Assembly (NCBI GenBank): GCA_036345935.2 | Contig: JADWOT020000005.1 | Coordinates: 6,257,960-6,321,959, forward strand | Length of the DNA: 64,000 nucleotides | Origin: Taenia hydatigena | Taxonomy: Eukaryota; Platyhelminthes; Cestoda; Cyclophyllidea; Taeniidae | Reading direction: 5' to 3' | Shown here: piece by piece, positions 14,099-25,109 of the stretch | How the letters are laid out: every line of letters begins with the position of its first letter | Numbering within the stretch: the first letter of the stretch is position 1 | The notes under the pieces: model-generated | Database searches by the model: none | The model's input: only the letters and a program-made list of their open reading frames with translations | What the model was told of the DNA's origin: nothing | Program-made: the position numbers and the translations under genes

Positions 14099-16079
14099 CT
14101 GAAACCAAGAGAGCAACGAGTACATCTATTTAACAATCTCTGCAAGCGAAAATAGATGCTCTCAACGTCTGCCCTTACTGTTTTGGTTGCAAAGATCTTT
14201 GACATATGTTTTTTTCTCCCATTACATTACGCCAGTGACAGTTTAGGCGGGGTGGGCTGGGGATGTGTCAAGGGCTCGGTGAACGCTCAGACGGCTGCAA
14301 AACATAGGTGAGGCCGATTAGTCACGTCCTGTACTGCACAAATTTTGCCTTGGTATTTCGAAATAAAATTTATGCGAACATGGCTGAAGTTCAAATGTAA
14401 TTATATCGGGGAGGAGGGGGGAGAAAGGAGGACCAGGAGAGTGAATTTTGTTGCTTAATAAATTCTGAAAGAGAGGCCAGTGACTCATTTGTACAACTGG
14501 GATGATTAATAAGGGAAGGGAGAAAATATGTTTTAGTTTCGCCCAAAGTCCTGCCCTGCCCTCAGCTCATTTTTTGTGCTGGCTTGTATAACCACTCGGG
14601 GGGGCCACGATTAATTTGGCAGTTAGCAGGGGCAAGCGAAAGAATCGCAGCAGGACATTACATCTTTCCTTTTCTATCTATTTTAAGTACAAAATAATTA
14701 AGGAGGGTCTTTCTTTCTACTGTAATACGGCCCTCAGCAGTCACCAAACCAATTTATGTGTTCAAAGAAAAAGTACTTTCGGATTTCCCTGCCTGGCAAC
14801 ACTTTCAGGGGTAAATCTTGTCTTAGGCAAAATATGCCCTTGGAAAGAGTAAAACCACTTCTACTAACATTTAAAGCAGATTTAGGAAGTAACAAATCAG
14901 CTTCGATGAAGGATGTCAACCAAGGGTGACAGTGCACAACGACCTAAAAATTGCAGAACGTCCTACCTTGTAAACAATAAGAGAACGGAACATGCATTGA
15001 ATAACTTAAAATAGCCCCCACAATGTGGATAATGAGCAGTTTTTGAAGGCCTGGTGCCTACTCATGTTGAAGAAGCTGAGAGCAGCTCAGATGAACGACT
15101 AGGTGGAATTTAGACGGCAAGGAGGCGGAAAAGAGGCAAACGAAATTCATCAGCTAAATAACAACACCCATTCTTAGGAATTGTTTGCCAAGCATATCGT
15201 TTGAAAGTTGTTTGCTAACAATTTGATAACTAGGCTCCGTCAAAATTACTGAGATAGACTGCCATCTTCGGATCCAGAAGATTTCTTAATGCAAGGGATA
15301 AACCAACAGCAGATCTACTCTTCCAGCGGGCAGCGCCCAAAACGACCTAAACCATGTGAGAATAACAGTGAGGCAACAATGGGCTAGAAAGTGCTTATTG
15401 TTTTTGATAGCCTAATATTCCGCAACGATTTACAAAAGTTGAATATCTAATATTCCAGATGCGAAATTCTCCTATCGTAGAACATTGACGTCCCCTCCAT
15501 TTTGGGCTCACGGATCAGATAGCAGTGCCAGTGACCTCCGTTTCGATGTCTCCAAGAGATTAATACATTAATATAAAGTCCAGGGAATTTGATTGAAAGG
15601 GTAGTACGGATTTGATGATAAATACCGAATGAGAAATCCTGAAGTCTACATCAAACTTCAGTCTAGTGGAATTCCAATACTTCAAAATGAACGTAACAAA
15701 AGAAAAAACTTCTTAACGTATAGCTATAATTCTTTATGATGCAGGACTTTTGCACCCCTATCAAGCAAACTGGTTGCGTCAGAATTCAGTGACAGCTGGA
15801 TGCTAGGACTGCTCCGCATCCACTCGCAGGGATCGTTGTCAATCAGGAGGAAATAAATCGGTACTCCTGACACAAACCCAATCACAGCACCCAGCGTATG
15901 ATGGAATGATTTTCTCCCCTTTGATGGAGTTCGGTCCTTATGCTAGAATATGCCTAACTGGAACGCAGATGAAAGCAGTACCGCAGTAGCGAGGCAGTGC
16001 GAGAGCGAAAGAATAGCACATACAAAGTCCCACTTTGTGTATCAAGGGAAGCATACATAAGCCAAATGAACGAGCCTAC
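14099..16079. other. Probable intron of the minus-strand gene
   Basis: Lies between two candidate minus-strand exons. A minus-strand frame at 14734-14937 could be another exon but has no motif I recognise. No plus-strand gene is supported. Confidence 0.3.
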
Positions 16080-16291
16080 CTTGGCTAAGTTGATCTTCGG
16101 CCGTAGGCCCTCTAGCAGTCGCATGCACTGTGTTTGGTCGTACTTGATGAGATGCATTCGATGGGCTGAAATAAGATGATGGAACGGTTTATCATATTTT
16201 ATCAATCCGTCGGGCTGATCCACCTTCAGAATGACAATCGCTAAATCGCTTCTTTCCGTGGGATAAGATGGTGAGATTCGTGCAAATGACA
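16080..16291 (-). CDS. Candidate exon, possibly DEPDC5
   Basis: This is a minus-strand open segment of about 70 codons ending at AAG|GTAGGC, a good donor. It lacks an ATG at its start, so it is an internal exon if it is real. The translation has well-ordered features such as DLAIVILKVDQPDGLIKYD and HRMHLIKYDQTQ. The second resembles, loosely, the region of Iml1/DEPDC5 proteins that follows the disordered linker. A match to another protein family cannot be excluded. Confidence 0.35.
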
Positions 16292-18314
16292 CTTATTTAA
16301 TTCGTGAAAACTCAACATCATGCTAAAAAATCATTCTGTACGGGATTTATTGTTCGGACAGATGACTTGTCTGGAAAAAAATCGAGTTAACTAAATTTAT
16401 CACAAACACTCGCACACATAGCAGACATTTGTAACATTAAACGAAAGTGGTGGGAGAGGAGGGCGACTGAAATCCTGACAACAATGGGTGGCCCAGGTAT
16501 GCAGCACATAGGCAATAAAATGGATGACCAAGATGTCTCCACAGGTGCTGTCCTGAAGAAAGAAAGGGAGGGGGAGGAGCGGGCTTGGGACTAAAGCTAC
16601 GTCGCCTGTGGTTTACTATTGTGGACTGAATTTTGGATGTTCTACAATTTCGAGCACTCAGTGGAGGAGATTCAGACTAAGGAAGGATTCGATTCATGAC
16701 ATTGTGCTTCTACTTAGAGATACTGGAAACAAGAGAGCTCAGGGAATTGCTGCCCCTAAACATGCAGTTTGTAATTGGGTAAAAGAAGTTGCCCACCATG
16801 AAATGCATCACATAAGCCAAGTTAACGTTATCAGAAACTAAGTCTATCAGCAACGAATGCTTTTTGATCAGAATGGTGTTGGAAGTGGGAATTCTATCCC
16901 TTCTAATACAACAGAATTCCTCGGCAGAACTAAGGCGCATGCGATTACTGATGGTCTAGCGTTAGCGCCTGGTTCTAATGAATACGACACAATCCAAAGT
17001 GACTTGCACCGATGGCCCACACAGAGACTCGACAGGAATACAATCTCAAGTACACAGAGATTACAGAAAAACTAGTCCAGTTTTAGTCCAGAAGGTCACA
17101 AAAGGAATCTCACCGATAGAGGACGAGGACGATGAGAACTTTGGTAGGTAAAGTGGCGTTCCCATCCCACATCCGAAATTTACAATTTCTGTTAAATAAC
17201 ACCAAAAGGGAGCTAAAACTTACCAGTCATATTCTCTCAGAAAAAAAAAAACAGTATCACAGCCAACCAACTTCCGGTTCACAGACATGGCAAAGAGAAA
17301 GTAAAAGCAGCTTTCGGTTGACAAATAGTGTGAGCTGAATTTGATGAGCGTATAATTTTCCCTTAGAATCGCGCATTTTATCATACAATCGAGTTTTTAA
17401 GGAAAAAAGCAGCAGAGATGGGGCATGTGGGAGCACAGAAAGAAGGGCAAATTAAAAGTGCAGGCAAGTTAACTGCATCGGATGATTAAAATGCTCGTGG
17501 TATACTAACTTATAGGATCTTGCCTAATTCATGCCATGCATGGGTCATCAAGCACCGATTAAAATGCTTCAATCTATCAGTACGGTCCTCTCTGCTTATC
17601 TGTTCCCTACTGTTTCCTTGACATTTCGAACTTACAATCACTCTATTCAATGAATTGAACCTGATGGCTGTGCTCCCACATTGTCTGCTTTGCTAACTAA
17701 CTTTGAGTCGGTTCCAAGGCCACAGAAGCTCCTCATCAAGTGGCAGCATGCCATGCGGTAACGGAACGTACCGTCCAGAATCAAAGGGTTGAAGCAATTA
17801 AGCGCCGGTGGTCGTTGTAAACCACCCCAAGTGACGATACATCATAATGCTAAAGGCGTTCCATGGTTTGGAGTAACTCGGGATTCTCGAGTGAAGAGTA
17901 CCTTCCAATTACCATTGATGTGAGTGATAAGATAGGGCTGTTGAATGTGCATATACTGGGGAAAGAAAGTCGTAAGATATACCGAATCAATGGGTCTCGC
18001 ATGTCATGTCAGACGGAAGACTTCAACGTCTATCAGTTTTGTGCACTTCACCTCCTTCACACACATTGTGAGAAGGCACCGTTGGGAGGGGATTGTATGA
18101 CGAACGACTTTTTGCTCTACTTATAATGTTAAACGGTTTTTGTTGTCCGACACTAAGGGAAGAGGTGGATCATGGGTTAACTTCAAACGGCCCATTCACT
18201 AATTGCCAGTAGCTGCAATTGTCCACCCGCTGGCGACCAAACAAGTACAGGTAAGGTCCTGATAATTTCGAAGCAACTGGAAGGTACACAAAAATTCCTT
18301 TTGAGAAACAAAAT
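16292..18314. other. No recognisable gene; possible DEPDC5 intron
   Basis: No exon I can defend on either strand. Plus-strand open frames at 16608-16841, 16857-17075 and 17863-18126 are short and match nothing known to me. Confidence 0.35.
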
Positions 18315-18405
18315 GGATTGGTCGAAATCGGTGGTAGAAAAGCCTTACTTAAACGCTTACTCCCGTAAGGCAAGACATGTCGCGACAAACCTTGACCATG
18401 ACAGA
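18315..18405 (+). repeat. Dispersed repeat, copy 2 (plus orientation)
   Basis: Partner of the repeat at 12015-12131, in the opposite orientation. The shared core includes GAAAAGCCTTA and TCCCGTAAGGCAAGACA with a few substitutions between the copies. In both copies the core can be read in frame as EKPY-NA-SRKAR, which may hint at a former coding sequence. This is a two-copy observation and could be coincidence. Confidence 0.6.
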
Positions 18406-19886
18406 ACAGAATGGGGTTTGGATTCGGTAGTGGCCTTGGTTGCCGTTCATCAAGGTCCAGGTGGCAATTACCTCATTTTCGTGTCATTAGAAGTTAGACA
18501 TTTACGTAGCCCTATATGCGCAGTTGCATCGAGAGTTGACCATTAACAGCGAGACGAAGAGGGACGTGGTGGGGGTTAGGCTCTTCTTTTCTCTTAGAGA
18601 TGATACCCTTTATAAAGATGAAATTTCCAAGTGGCTTGTATGCGTTCGAGAAGAAATGGTTGATTGCATTGGTGATTACTTGACTGAATAAAATGTAGTA
18701 AAAAGCTTTCCACTTGATAACCTCGGATAGCCAAAGTAGGTGGGATGTTAAATCATTCACCGGACTTAAAGTAATCCCTCCCTATAGTGAACTTTATTTT
18801 GTGAATAAATATCTTTTTTATGGTGGAAATACGTCTCAGACTGTCCTGACTGCCGTAGTAATGGCACTCGCTATTTGACTTTCGAAGTTTTGCTTATAAC
18901 GAGCAATAAGACTGAGAAATAAGATCGTTGCGAGGAGTACCATAAAAATTCTAGTTAAACATTTTTAGGGAAGAAGCAAAATTTTCTGAATCATGTAACA
19001 CATTTTGATGGAAGCCTTAGTGAAAGGGCTAAGGGAAAGACTACCAAATAATGTAACGAGTTACAATTGTTGGTTAACAATCTGGGAAGCCACTAGACGC
19101 ATTCCAACGCTAGTTGAGATATTTTAAATGATTTAAAGATTTATTAGATTCTCAACCAATAAAAAGAGCTTTATTTTTCACTAATACCAACCGACCAAGC
19201 ATTTTCATCTACATATACTGAAGTGCGCTAGAAATGAAAGACTGTCACGAGGGAAGTTGAAAAAACTTCCTCATTTTAACATTATAGGCGGAAATGTGAA
19301 GACGATCCAAAGAGGAATGGCAGCTAGTGGTGTCCGAGCGCGTAGAGCAAACATTCCCTAACTGGCTAGTTTTGTTTAGCAAAAGGCTCCATGCTGGGGT
19401 GAAGAGAGGTAGCAAAGCCTTTCCTACGAAAACCATACTCCATCGGGAGGAATAGCATAATCCGAACCACGATCAGGGGAAACTGATTTGCTTGCACCCT
19501 GGTTCACGGTACCGTTAGGTTAGGCAGTAATAGTGGGGAGTAACAGTGGATTTCGGGAAATCTCCGCCAGGTTAACATGCTTAAGGGAAATTGAAGAAAA
19601 TTTCATCAAGGAGAAACGTGACGACGTAGAAAATGAATGAAAACCACTTTGAGAAGTGCACGAACTTTTTGAGCCTTCCTCAATTTCACTAATTAATAAC
19701 AGATTTGTGGATACTTTGCATGTTTTAAAGCGAATTTCCGAAAATTAAGTCCATTTAAAGAAGACCACGTCACGGCACCCAATAAATCCTTTCGAATACC
19801 CATTCAAGCAATTCTCGAGGACTGTTAAAACGCTGACAGAAGTGAGTTGAAGAAACCATTCAGAGGCCTTGGAGAACAGAGCTCAC
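18406..19886. other. No recognisable gene; possible DEPDC5 intron
   Basis: The minus-strand frame at about 19245-19436 has exon-like composition and sits where the next DEPDC5 exon would be expected. I could not match it to a conserved block or fix its splice sites. Confidence 0.3.
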
Positions 19887-22800
19887 CTGCAGTGTGAAAA
19901 TGTCCCCAACGCCGCTGGCTAGTCGTCTTACGGACACCGAACAGCTGTGGGTGAATGCCGAAGGGAAATGTTCGGAAAACTTCCCCCGCCGCCGCCTCAG
20001 TCGACTTCAGCTGTACAGGCTTCTTACTTCCATTCTTTGCCAAAACTGAATATAATTGGCGTCTGCCCACCTCACCCTCTCCCGTCGGCTGCCACGACGA
20101 TGCCGTGGCACAGGTAAGGCGGTCCCCAGGTGCGGCGGCATTCTTGCAGAGGAGGGTTAGACCTCGTGGCTGATAACTGCTCCCACTCTGATAAGAATGT
20201 GTGAGGTCCTGAGGTTTTCGATGAATCAAAGTATCCGTGACGTTCGAGTAATTTCTTTTACAGACGGCATTCGTCGCACCTAGACGAGGTTATCAAAAAG
20301 GCATAACAAAAAAAGGCAGGTTAAGTACCAAGGGCTTTTTTGTAAGCGTTAGTGCAGCCACCGTCCTGTGCGGGATAACCATAGAGCTTTAACCAGGCAG
20401 GTTCTTCCCGAGCCTCTGGAGGAAATCCATCCGCCAACAGCAGGTTTCCACCAAGTGGGCTATGCATCTCGCTGCACGCACAGCTTTGGGTTCGCGAGCA
20501 TAGATGTGCACCAATATTCCATCCTACATCACAGAAGGCGACGAATTAATTTTTACTCAAACAAAATTAGTAAACATTAAAGTACAAATACCGTGTGTTG
20601 AGGAGATGCTTCCAAAGCTGCCGAGTTCTGAAGCACTTAGACCAACTTCCACAGGTCTCGTATTAACCATTGCGATTGATGATGAGAGTATCTCTTCGTT
20701 GAGAGAAGCAGCGCGCTGACGAGCATTGTCAGGCATAGTTGTGGAAAGTATAGAGGTGATCGTCTTGCGTCGCTGGTGTTGACTTCCCCGAAGGGTTTTT
20801 GCAGACTCAAAATTGCTCTGCAAAGTGTTGTGATCCTGTTCCTTCTCTCCTCCCTTTTCCGAATTCTTCCGCCGATGAAATGAGTCACTATCGAAATTGG
20901 AAGACTCAATATCACTAGTGCTTTTCTTCGATGAAAGTATGCGACTGTTTTTCAATCTTATCAAACAACCATGGATAATTTTAACTGCTAAAATCTCTAT
21001 CCCACATACATAAAATTTTAGTCAAGGAAAACATGCTCCTCGTGACAAGAAAAAAAGACGGAAACTGAACGTACCCCGATATCTTAACCTTTCGTGCCTT
21101 CACCTAAATTTGAAAACAACATGTAAAGCAAATGTGGAACAAGAGGCGTTAGCTATAGAGCCAGTAATCTAACCAAGATAGGTCATTGTGATAGTTCGGT
21201 TAAGGCAATATCAACTTCTACTGAAAACTTACGTTTATACGAGTTACAGTTTCTGAGTTATTCAGAGCATAGATCTCCCGCGAAGAGCGAAAGAAGCTGT
21301 AATTCATCCAATGCGGCACAATGTACGCTTCAGAATTGTCCGGATTTTCAAAATCGCGGCACTACAAAACAGTAGAACGTATATTCGAACGCAAAACCAC
21401 TTTACAATTGAATGGGAGGAGTACTTACCACAAAAAGGGGAACAGCATGAAGGGGCTGGGGGCCTAAGCAGACCAGATGGACCATTGTTCCTACAAAAGA
21501 GGAAGGGTTCACGAAATTAGGCACAAGGTTAGAAGTGGACCTACCTAGATCAAGCACTCGCTGTTTAGTGAATGAGACCATATCACGATTAGCATCGAAG
21601 ACACCGGAGCCCGGAGATATCATAATGCAAGCATTGCCAGTTCGATCAAAACATCGATCAACATTGTAACACTCGTAGCCTACAAACACAGTTAGAGAGG
21701 GGATGGACTCACCGGAGAGAGCCAAATTAAGCCCTTCCAAGATATTGGCCTCTCTGGCAGTCGATAGACGAATTGATACGGATTTGGGATCAGTGACGCT
21801 AGGTAGATTTCTAAGCACATAATTCCTTATCTCCTGCTCATAGCCTTTGAAGGCTAACATGAGCTGGGAAAAGTTCTTTTTCCATTCCTCATTAGAATAT
21901 CGTTCATCGTGAATAATGACCCTGGTTTTAAAACAATGAACAATGGTTACATCAGACCCAGTATTGACAGATTGAACATATTAACAGGCGATGGACATTA
22001 CTTGTAGAAGTCCAAATACAACTGGCCATCAGCATTTCTGCAGAATGCGCTTTTCTCTGGGATTTCAACAGCTTTGGAGAATCGTTAAATACAAAAAAGG
22101 AGTCTTACAAGGAGCAATGACAAATACACGAGTTGATAGAACCAAAGTGACGTCATGAGTACAAGACATATTCTAAGATAGTAATGGGTTACAGAAAAGG
22201 AAACATACGGTCCAGGATTGTAAGATAAGTTCACGCAAAAATTTGACACCCTTCTCAAAAAATAAATCACCAAATTCGTCGAAGTTCCACATTTCCCGGC
22301 TCATTTGAACAAATATATGGTAAACGGCAGAAGATGAGCGGTAAGAAACCTAAATTTATTCCTCTATAAGAGACGAAAGAGGAACTACTTTCGTCCGTTC
22401 AGATACGTATCCGCAAGAGGTAACTTCACCTTTTCGCCACAATTCGCTTATATATCCTCTACAAACTAAGTACACGAAAAAAGTCTGACCTCATGACACC
22501 GTACTCAAGCATCGTATTTAAGTGTACGATTGAGTTGGTCTAGCTATGGTAGGGTAAAAAGCAATGAGTTACCATATTGTTCGCGAATTCCATTAAATCA
22601 CGACGACTGCAATATTGATCACGGAAGCTTATTTCAACGGAATCCAACAAAACATCCTGATACAAGTAACATAATCTGACATAGCTCACTTCTTTGAAGA
22701 CCACTTTCACTGCAACAGTCTTATAAGGGTGCAATTTAATCGAATGTGCCAGGGATTGTTCAATGCTTATGGCATCTGACTAAAGTATAGAACTCACGAT

Positions 22801-23042
22801 TGAGGCGAACCTTTATGCTGACAGTCCTCTCGAAGGGATTTCACGAGAAAGAGCGTAGGATTCGGATGATCGGGATGCCGTAACTCAATTATATCCCCAG
22901 GCATAATACCATGATTATCGCGGGAGTCCAAAAGGACATCATCTAGGCCTCAAACCATCTTACTTATATTACCAGAAACACGGGATTTTGTGTCGATTCG
23001 AGGATGGCACAATAGTTTTAGTTTCACTTCAGATCTGGCCAT
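19887..23042 (-). CDS. DEPDC5: DEPDC5/Iml1 orthologue, GATOR1 subunit (5' part, 16 exons)
   Basis: DEPDC5/Iml1 is the scaffold of GATOR1, which with NPRL2 and NPRL3 restrains TORC1 at the lysosome when amino acids are scarce. Exons (minus strand): 23042-22973, 22942-22811, 22775-22690, 22656-22573, 22539-22490, 22458-22389, 22349-22209, 22172-22109, 22071-22002, 21921-21713, 21679-21545, 21490-21429, 21361-21233, 21103-21075, about 20944-20592, 20279-19887. The first 13 join in frame to 434 codons. Blocks known in the family: a GDIIELRHP/LVKSLRED segment (exon 2), SVEISFRDQY (exon 4), GYVSERTK (exon 6), EMWNFDEFGDLFFEKG (exon 7), VDRCFDRTG (about 332-340), PGSGVFD plus TKQR, QPLHAVPLF (382-390), VPHWMNYSFF (406-415). 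Exons 14-16 encode a basic, Ser-rich linker ending TTSQRRWGHFHTAG. The ATG at 23042 aligns with the family N-terminus. The exon 14/15 junction is tentative. The gene continues downstream, unresolved. Confidence 0.9.
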
Positions 23043-23530
23043 AAAATTACAGCTCGAAGCACCTCAGACATAGAGCAGTTATTCCAAGCCCAAAGCTCTC
23101 GAACAAGGTCTATGGGTTGAAGGTCAACAAACTAACCATTCAGATTATCGAATGCATGAAACGGACTAGAGGCTGGTGCTAGGTAAAATTATGTTTAGTA
23201 TTAAACAAATGCACTACACTACCCAGCGTTGGGACTTCGGGGTGACATTTGAAACTGTCACATTCATTCAGCCAGTTTATCAGATTATGATTTAGTCTTT
23301 CTTCATTTTAAAGTTTATTTAAGTAAACGGGCAGTTGCCAAGATTCAACACTAAGAGCATCGAAGTAATGGGCCAAGTTAAAGATTTATGTGTTCAAAAG
23401 TTCATTGTGGATGCTAATGCTAATAAAATATCAACACTAGAGCTAGAGGACTTGCACTTTTTGGCGGATAAAACAAATATATTTTTAAACGTATTTAGAG
23501 ATACTCCACATAAGAATCTGCAACAGTTAA
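23043..23530. other. Divergent intergenic region, DEPDC5 side
   Basis: Sequence between the DEPDC5 start codon and the isolated LTR. It must hold the proximal promoter or 5' UTR of DEPDC5, but I see no clear TATA box or splice acceptor. A plus-strand 66-codon frame at 23335-23535 matches nothing known. Confidence 0.4.
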
Positions 23531-23720
23531 TGTAGCATCCCGAGGCTTCCACGAAGGCAAAAGAAGGCAGAATAATAGGATAGAACATATGAATATTCAA
23601 AGGGCAGAGGGAAATAGGCTGCTGGTATGGCCCAGAGGCCTGCCTACGCAGCTGGGGCAATATGACCACCTCTCTGTGACCCTGATCGAAACTGATAGTT
23701 CAAACAACCAAAGTACTGTA
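23531..23720 (-). mobile_element. Isolated TRIM-type LTR between DEPDC5 and eEF1B
   Basis: Shown on the plus strand it starts TGTAGCATCCCGAGGC and ends CAAAGTACTGTA, the reverse complement of the LTR family seen in the right half of the window (TGTACTAC...CTACA). Internal landmarks are present: the CGAAGGCAAAAGAAGGC block, a TATA-like stretch near ATATGAATATTC, and GCAGCTGGGGCAATATGACC. No second LTR or internal region adjoins it, so it is solo. The last base pair of the terminus is mutated and I see no target-site duplication, which suggests an old insertion. Its sense direction is the same as DEPDC5, whose ATG is about 490 bp downstream. Confidence 0.8.
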
Positions 23721-24002
23721 TGTATATATCCTGCTCAAGCCTGATGTCATCAGAAAGGTCATGGATGCTACGTAAGTAAGATAAAAGCCATTCCAAGGCA
23801 CGAGCGAAGATCGTCTTCACCCTAAACGGACAGACACTTGAGTTTCATGAATGCAATGGGATTTATCTGTCCTTCCAGATGCTGCTGGGCGGAATTGAAT
23901 AAGTTTGTTGGATAAGCAAAGTGTGGTACACTGGAAACAGGTTTCAGTGCCAATTCACAAGAAAGAAAGGAAATGATTATTGACTGTTTCAGTTTTTTAC
24001 AT
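23721..24002. other. Intergenic, nothing identified
   Basis: Sequence between the isolated LTR and the putative eEF1B promoter, without a recognised motif. Confidence 0.4.
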
Positions 24003-24010
24003 TATATATA
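24003..24010 (+). promoter_or_regulatory. Possible TATA element of eEF1B
   Basis: TATATATA stands about 240 bp before the eEF1B ATG. A pyrimidine-rich acceptor (TTTTATTTTCGCAG, ending 24229) follows just before the ATG, so there may be a 5'-UTR intron or a trans-splicing acceptor, both of which occur in flatworms. Position is the only support. Confidence 0.25.
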
Positions 24011-24251
24011 GGCAATTCGTTTTATAAGAACGCTGCTGAGATCTGTTTGCACATAAGACCAAACCATTCATTTGCAACCTAGTATTTGCCATCAAAAAAG
24101 TGGTTTGTTTTCCTATTTTATAGTCACTCTGAGTAGTTTTAGTTCAAGTTTTAAGTCCATGTGCAAAATATTGAAAATAACTAGAGACCTAACCTCAATC
24201 AGTTCTAGCGCGCACTTTTATTTTCGCAGCCTCCACGCTTCTCCTCCGGTA

Positions 24252-25109
24252 ATGGGTTTCGGTGATCTCAAGCGGCCAGAGGGTTTGGAATGTCTTAACG
24301 AGTTTCTTCTTACCAGGAGTTACATTGAAGGGTTGTTTCTAGTCACCTTTAAGATCTATCACATTGACTTTAGGTTTCAGCCATCAAAAGCGGACGCCGT
24401 TATTTTTGATGCAGTTGCACATGTCCCTGACGCTAAATACTTAAACGTTCTTCGTTGGTATAATCATGTTCAGTCATTTGGAGACCAGCGTAAAAATTTT
24501 CCAGGGGAAGCTAAGGATATAAATTTTTATGGTCCTGCAGGTGGGTGATGTGTCCACCTTGTTGGTGATCTCATTAATTTTTGGATTTCGCGGTAACACA
24601 TGCTGTTTTTCTTTCCAGGAGTGCCTGCTCTCACACCGAATGAGGAGCAGGATGAGGACAGTGAGGACCTTTTCGGATCTGACGATGACGAGGAGGCAGA
24701 AAAGCGTCATGCTGAATGTGTTGCCGCATACAACGCTAAGAAGGCCGCGAAAGCCGATAAACCTATTGCCAAGTCTATGATTATTCTCGATGTGAAGCCT
24801 TGGGATGACGAGACCGACATGTGTGCTCTTGAAGCAGCCGTCCGCAGCATCGAAGCCGACGGTCTCCTCTGGGGAACATCAAAATTGGTCCCGCTTGTAC
24901 AAAATCTCAAAAAGCTCCAGATCACATGCGTTGTTGAGGATGATAAGGTTGGTTTTCATGCATCCACAGGTCTTCTTAAGCCTTTTAGGTATTTCTATTG
25001 CTACTTATTCGTGTTTTTATAGGTGGGAACTGATTTCCTTGAGGAGGAGATTTCGAAGTTCGAAGACTGCGTCCAGTCCGTTGATATAGCTGCCTTTAAC
25101 AAGCTGTAA
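24252..25109 (+). CDS. EEF1B2: Elongation factor 1-beta (eEF1B guanine exchange subunit)
   Basis: eEF1B-beta recharges eEF1A by exchanging GDP for GTP during translation elongation in the cytoplasm. Four exons, 24252-24331, 24374-24540, 24619-24947 and 25023-25109, join to 663 nt (220 residues; the human protein has 225). The introns are 42, 78 and 75 nt, all GT-AG. The start MGFGDLK matches the family N-terminus, and the GST-C-like N-terminal domain contains YIEG and RWYNH. The acidic linker holds [12 protein letters not shown], a classical casein-kinase-type site. The exchange domain includes [14 protein letters not shown] (with I for the first L), [26 protein letters not shown] and the C-terminal FNKL. 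No key residue appears missing. The 42-nt first intron is a multiple of three without a stop, so a naive reading frame runs through it. The gene is divergent from DEPDC5. Confidence 0.97.

Noticed and set aside
24332..24373. Reading the eEF1B segment 24332-24373 as coding
   Set aside because: It would insert 14 residues inside a conserved stretch (YIEG followed by the PSKAD-like segment), and it has GT-AG borders.
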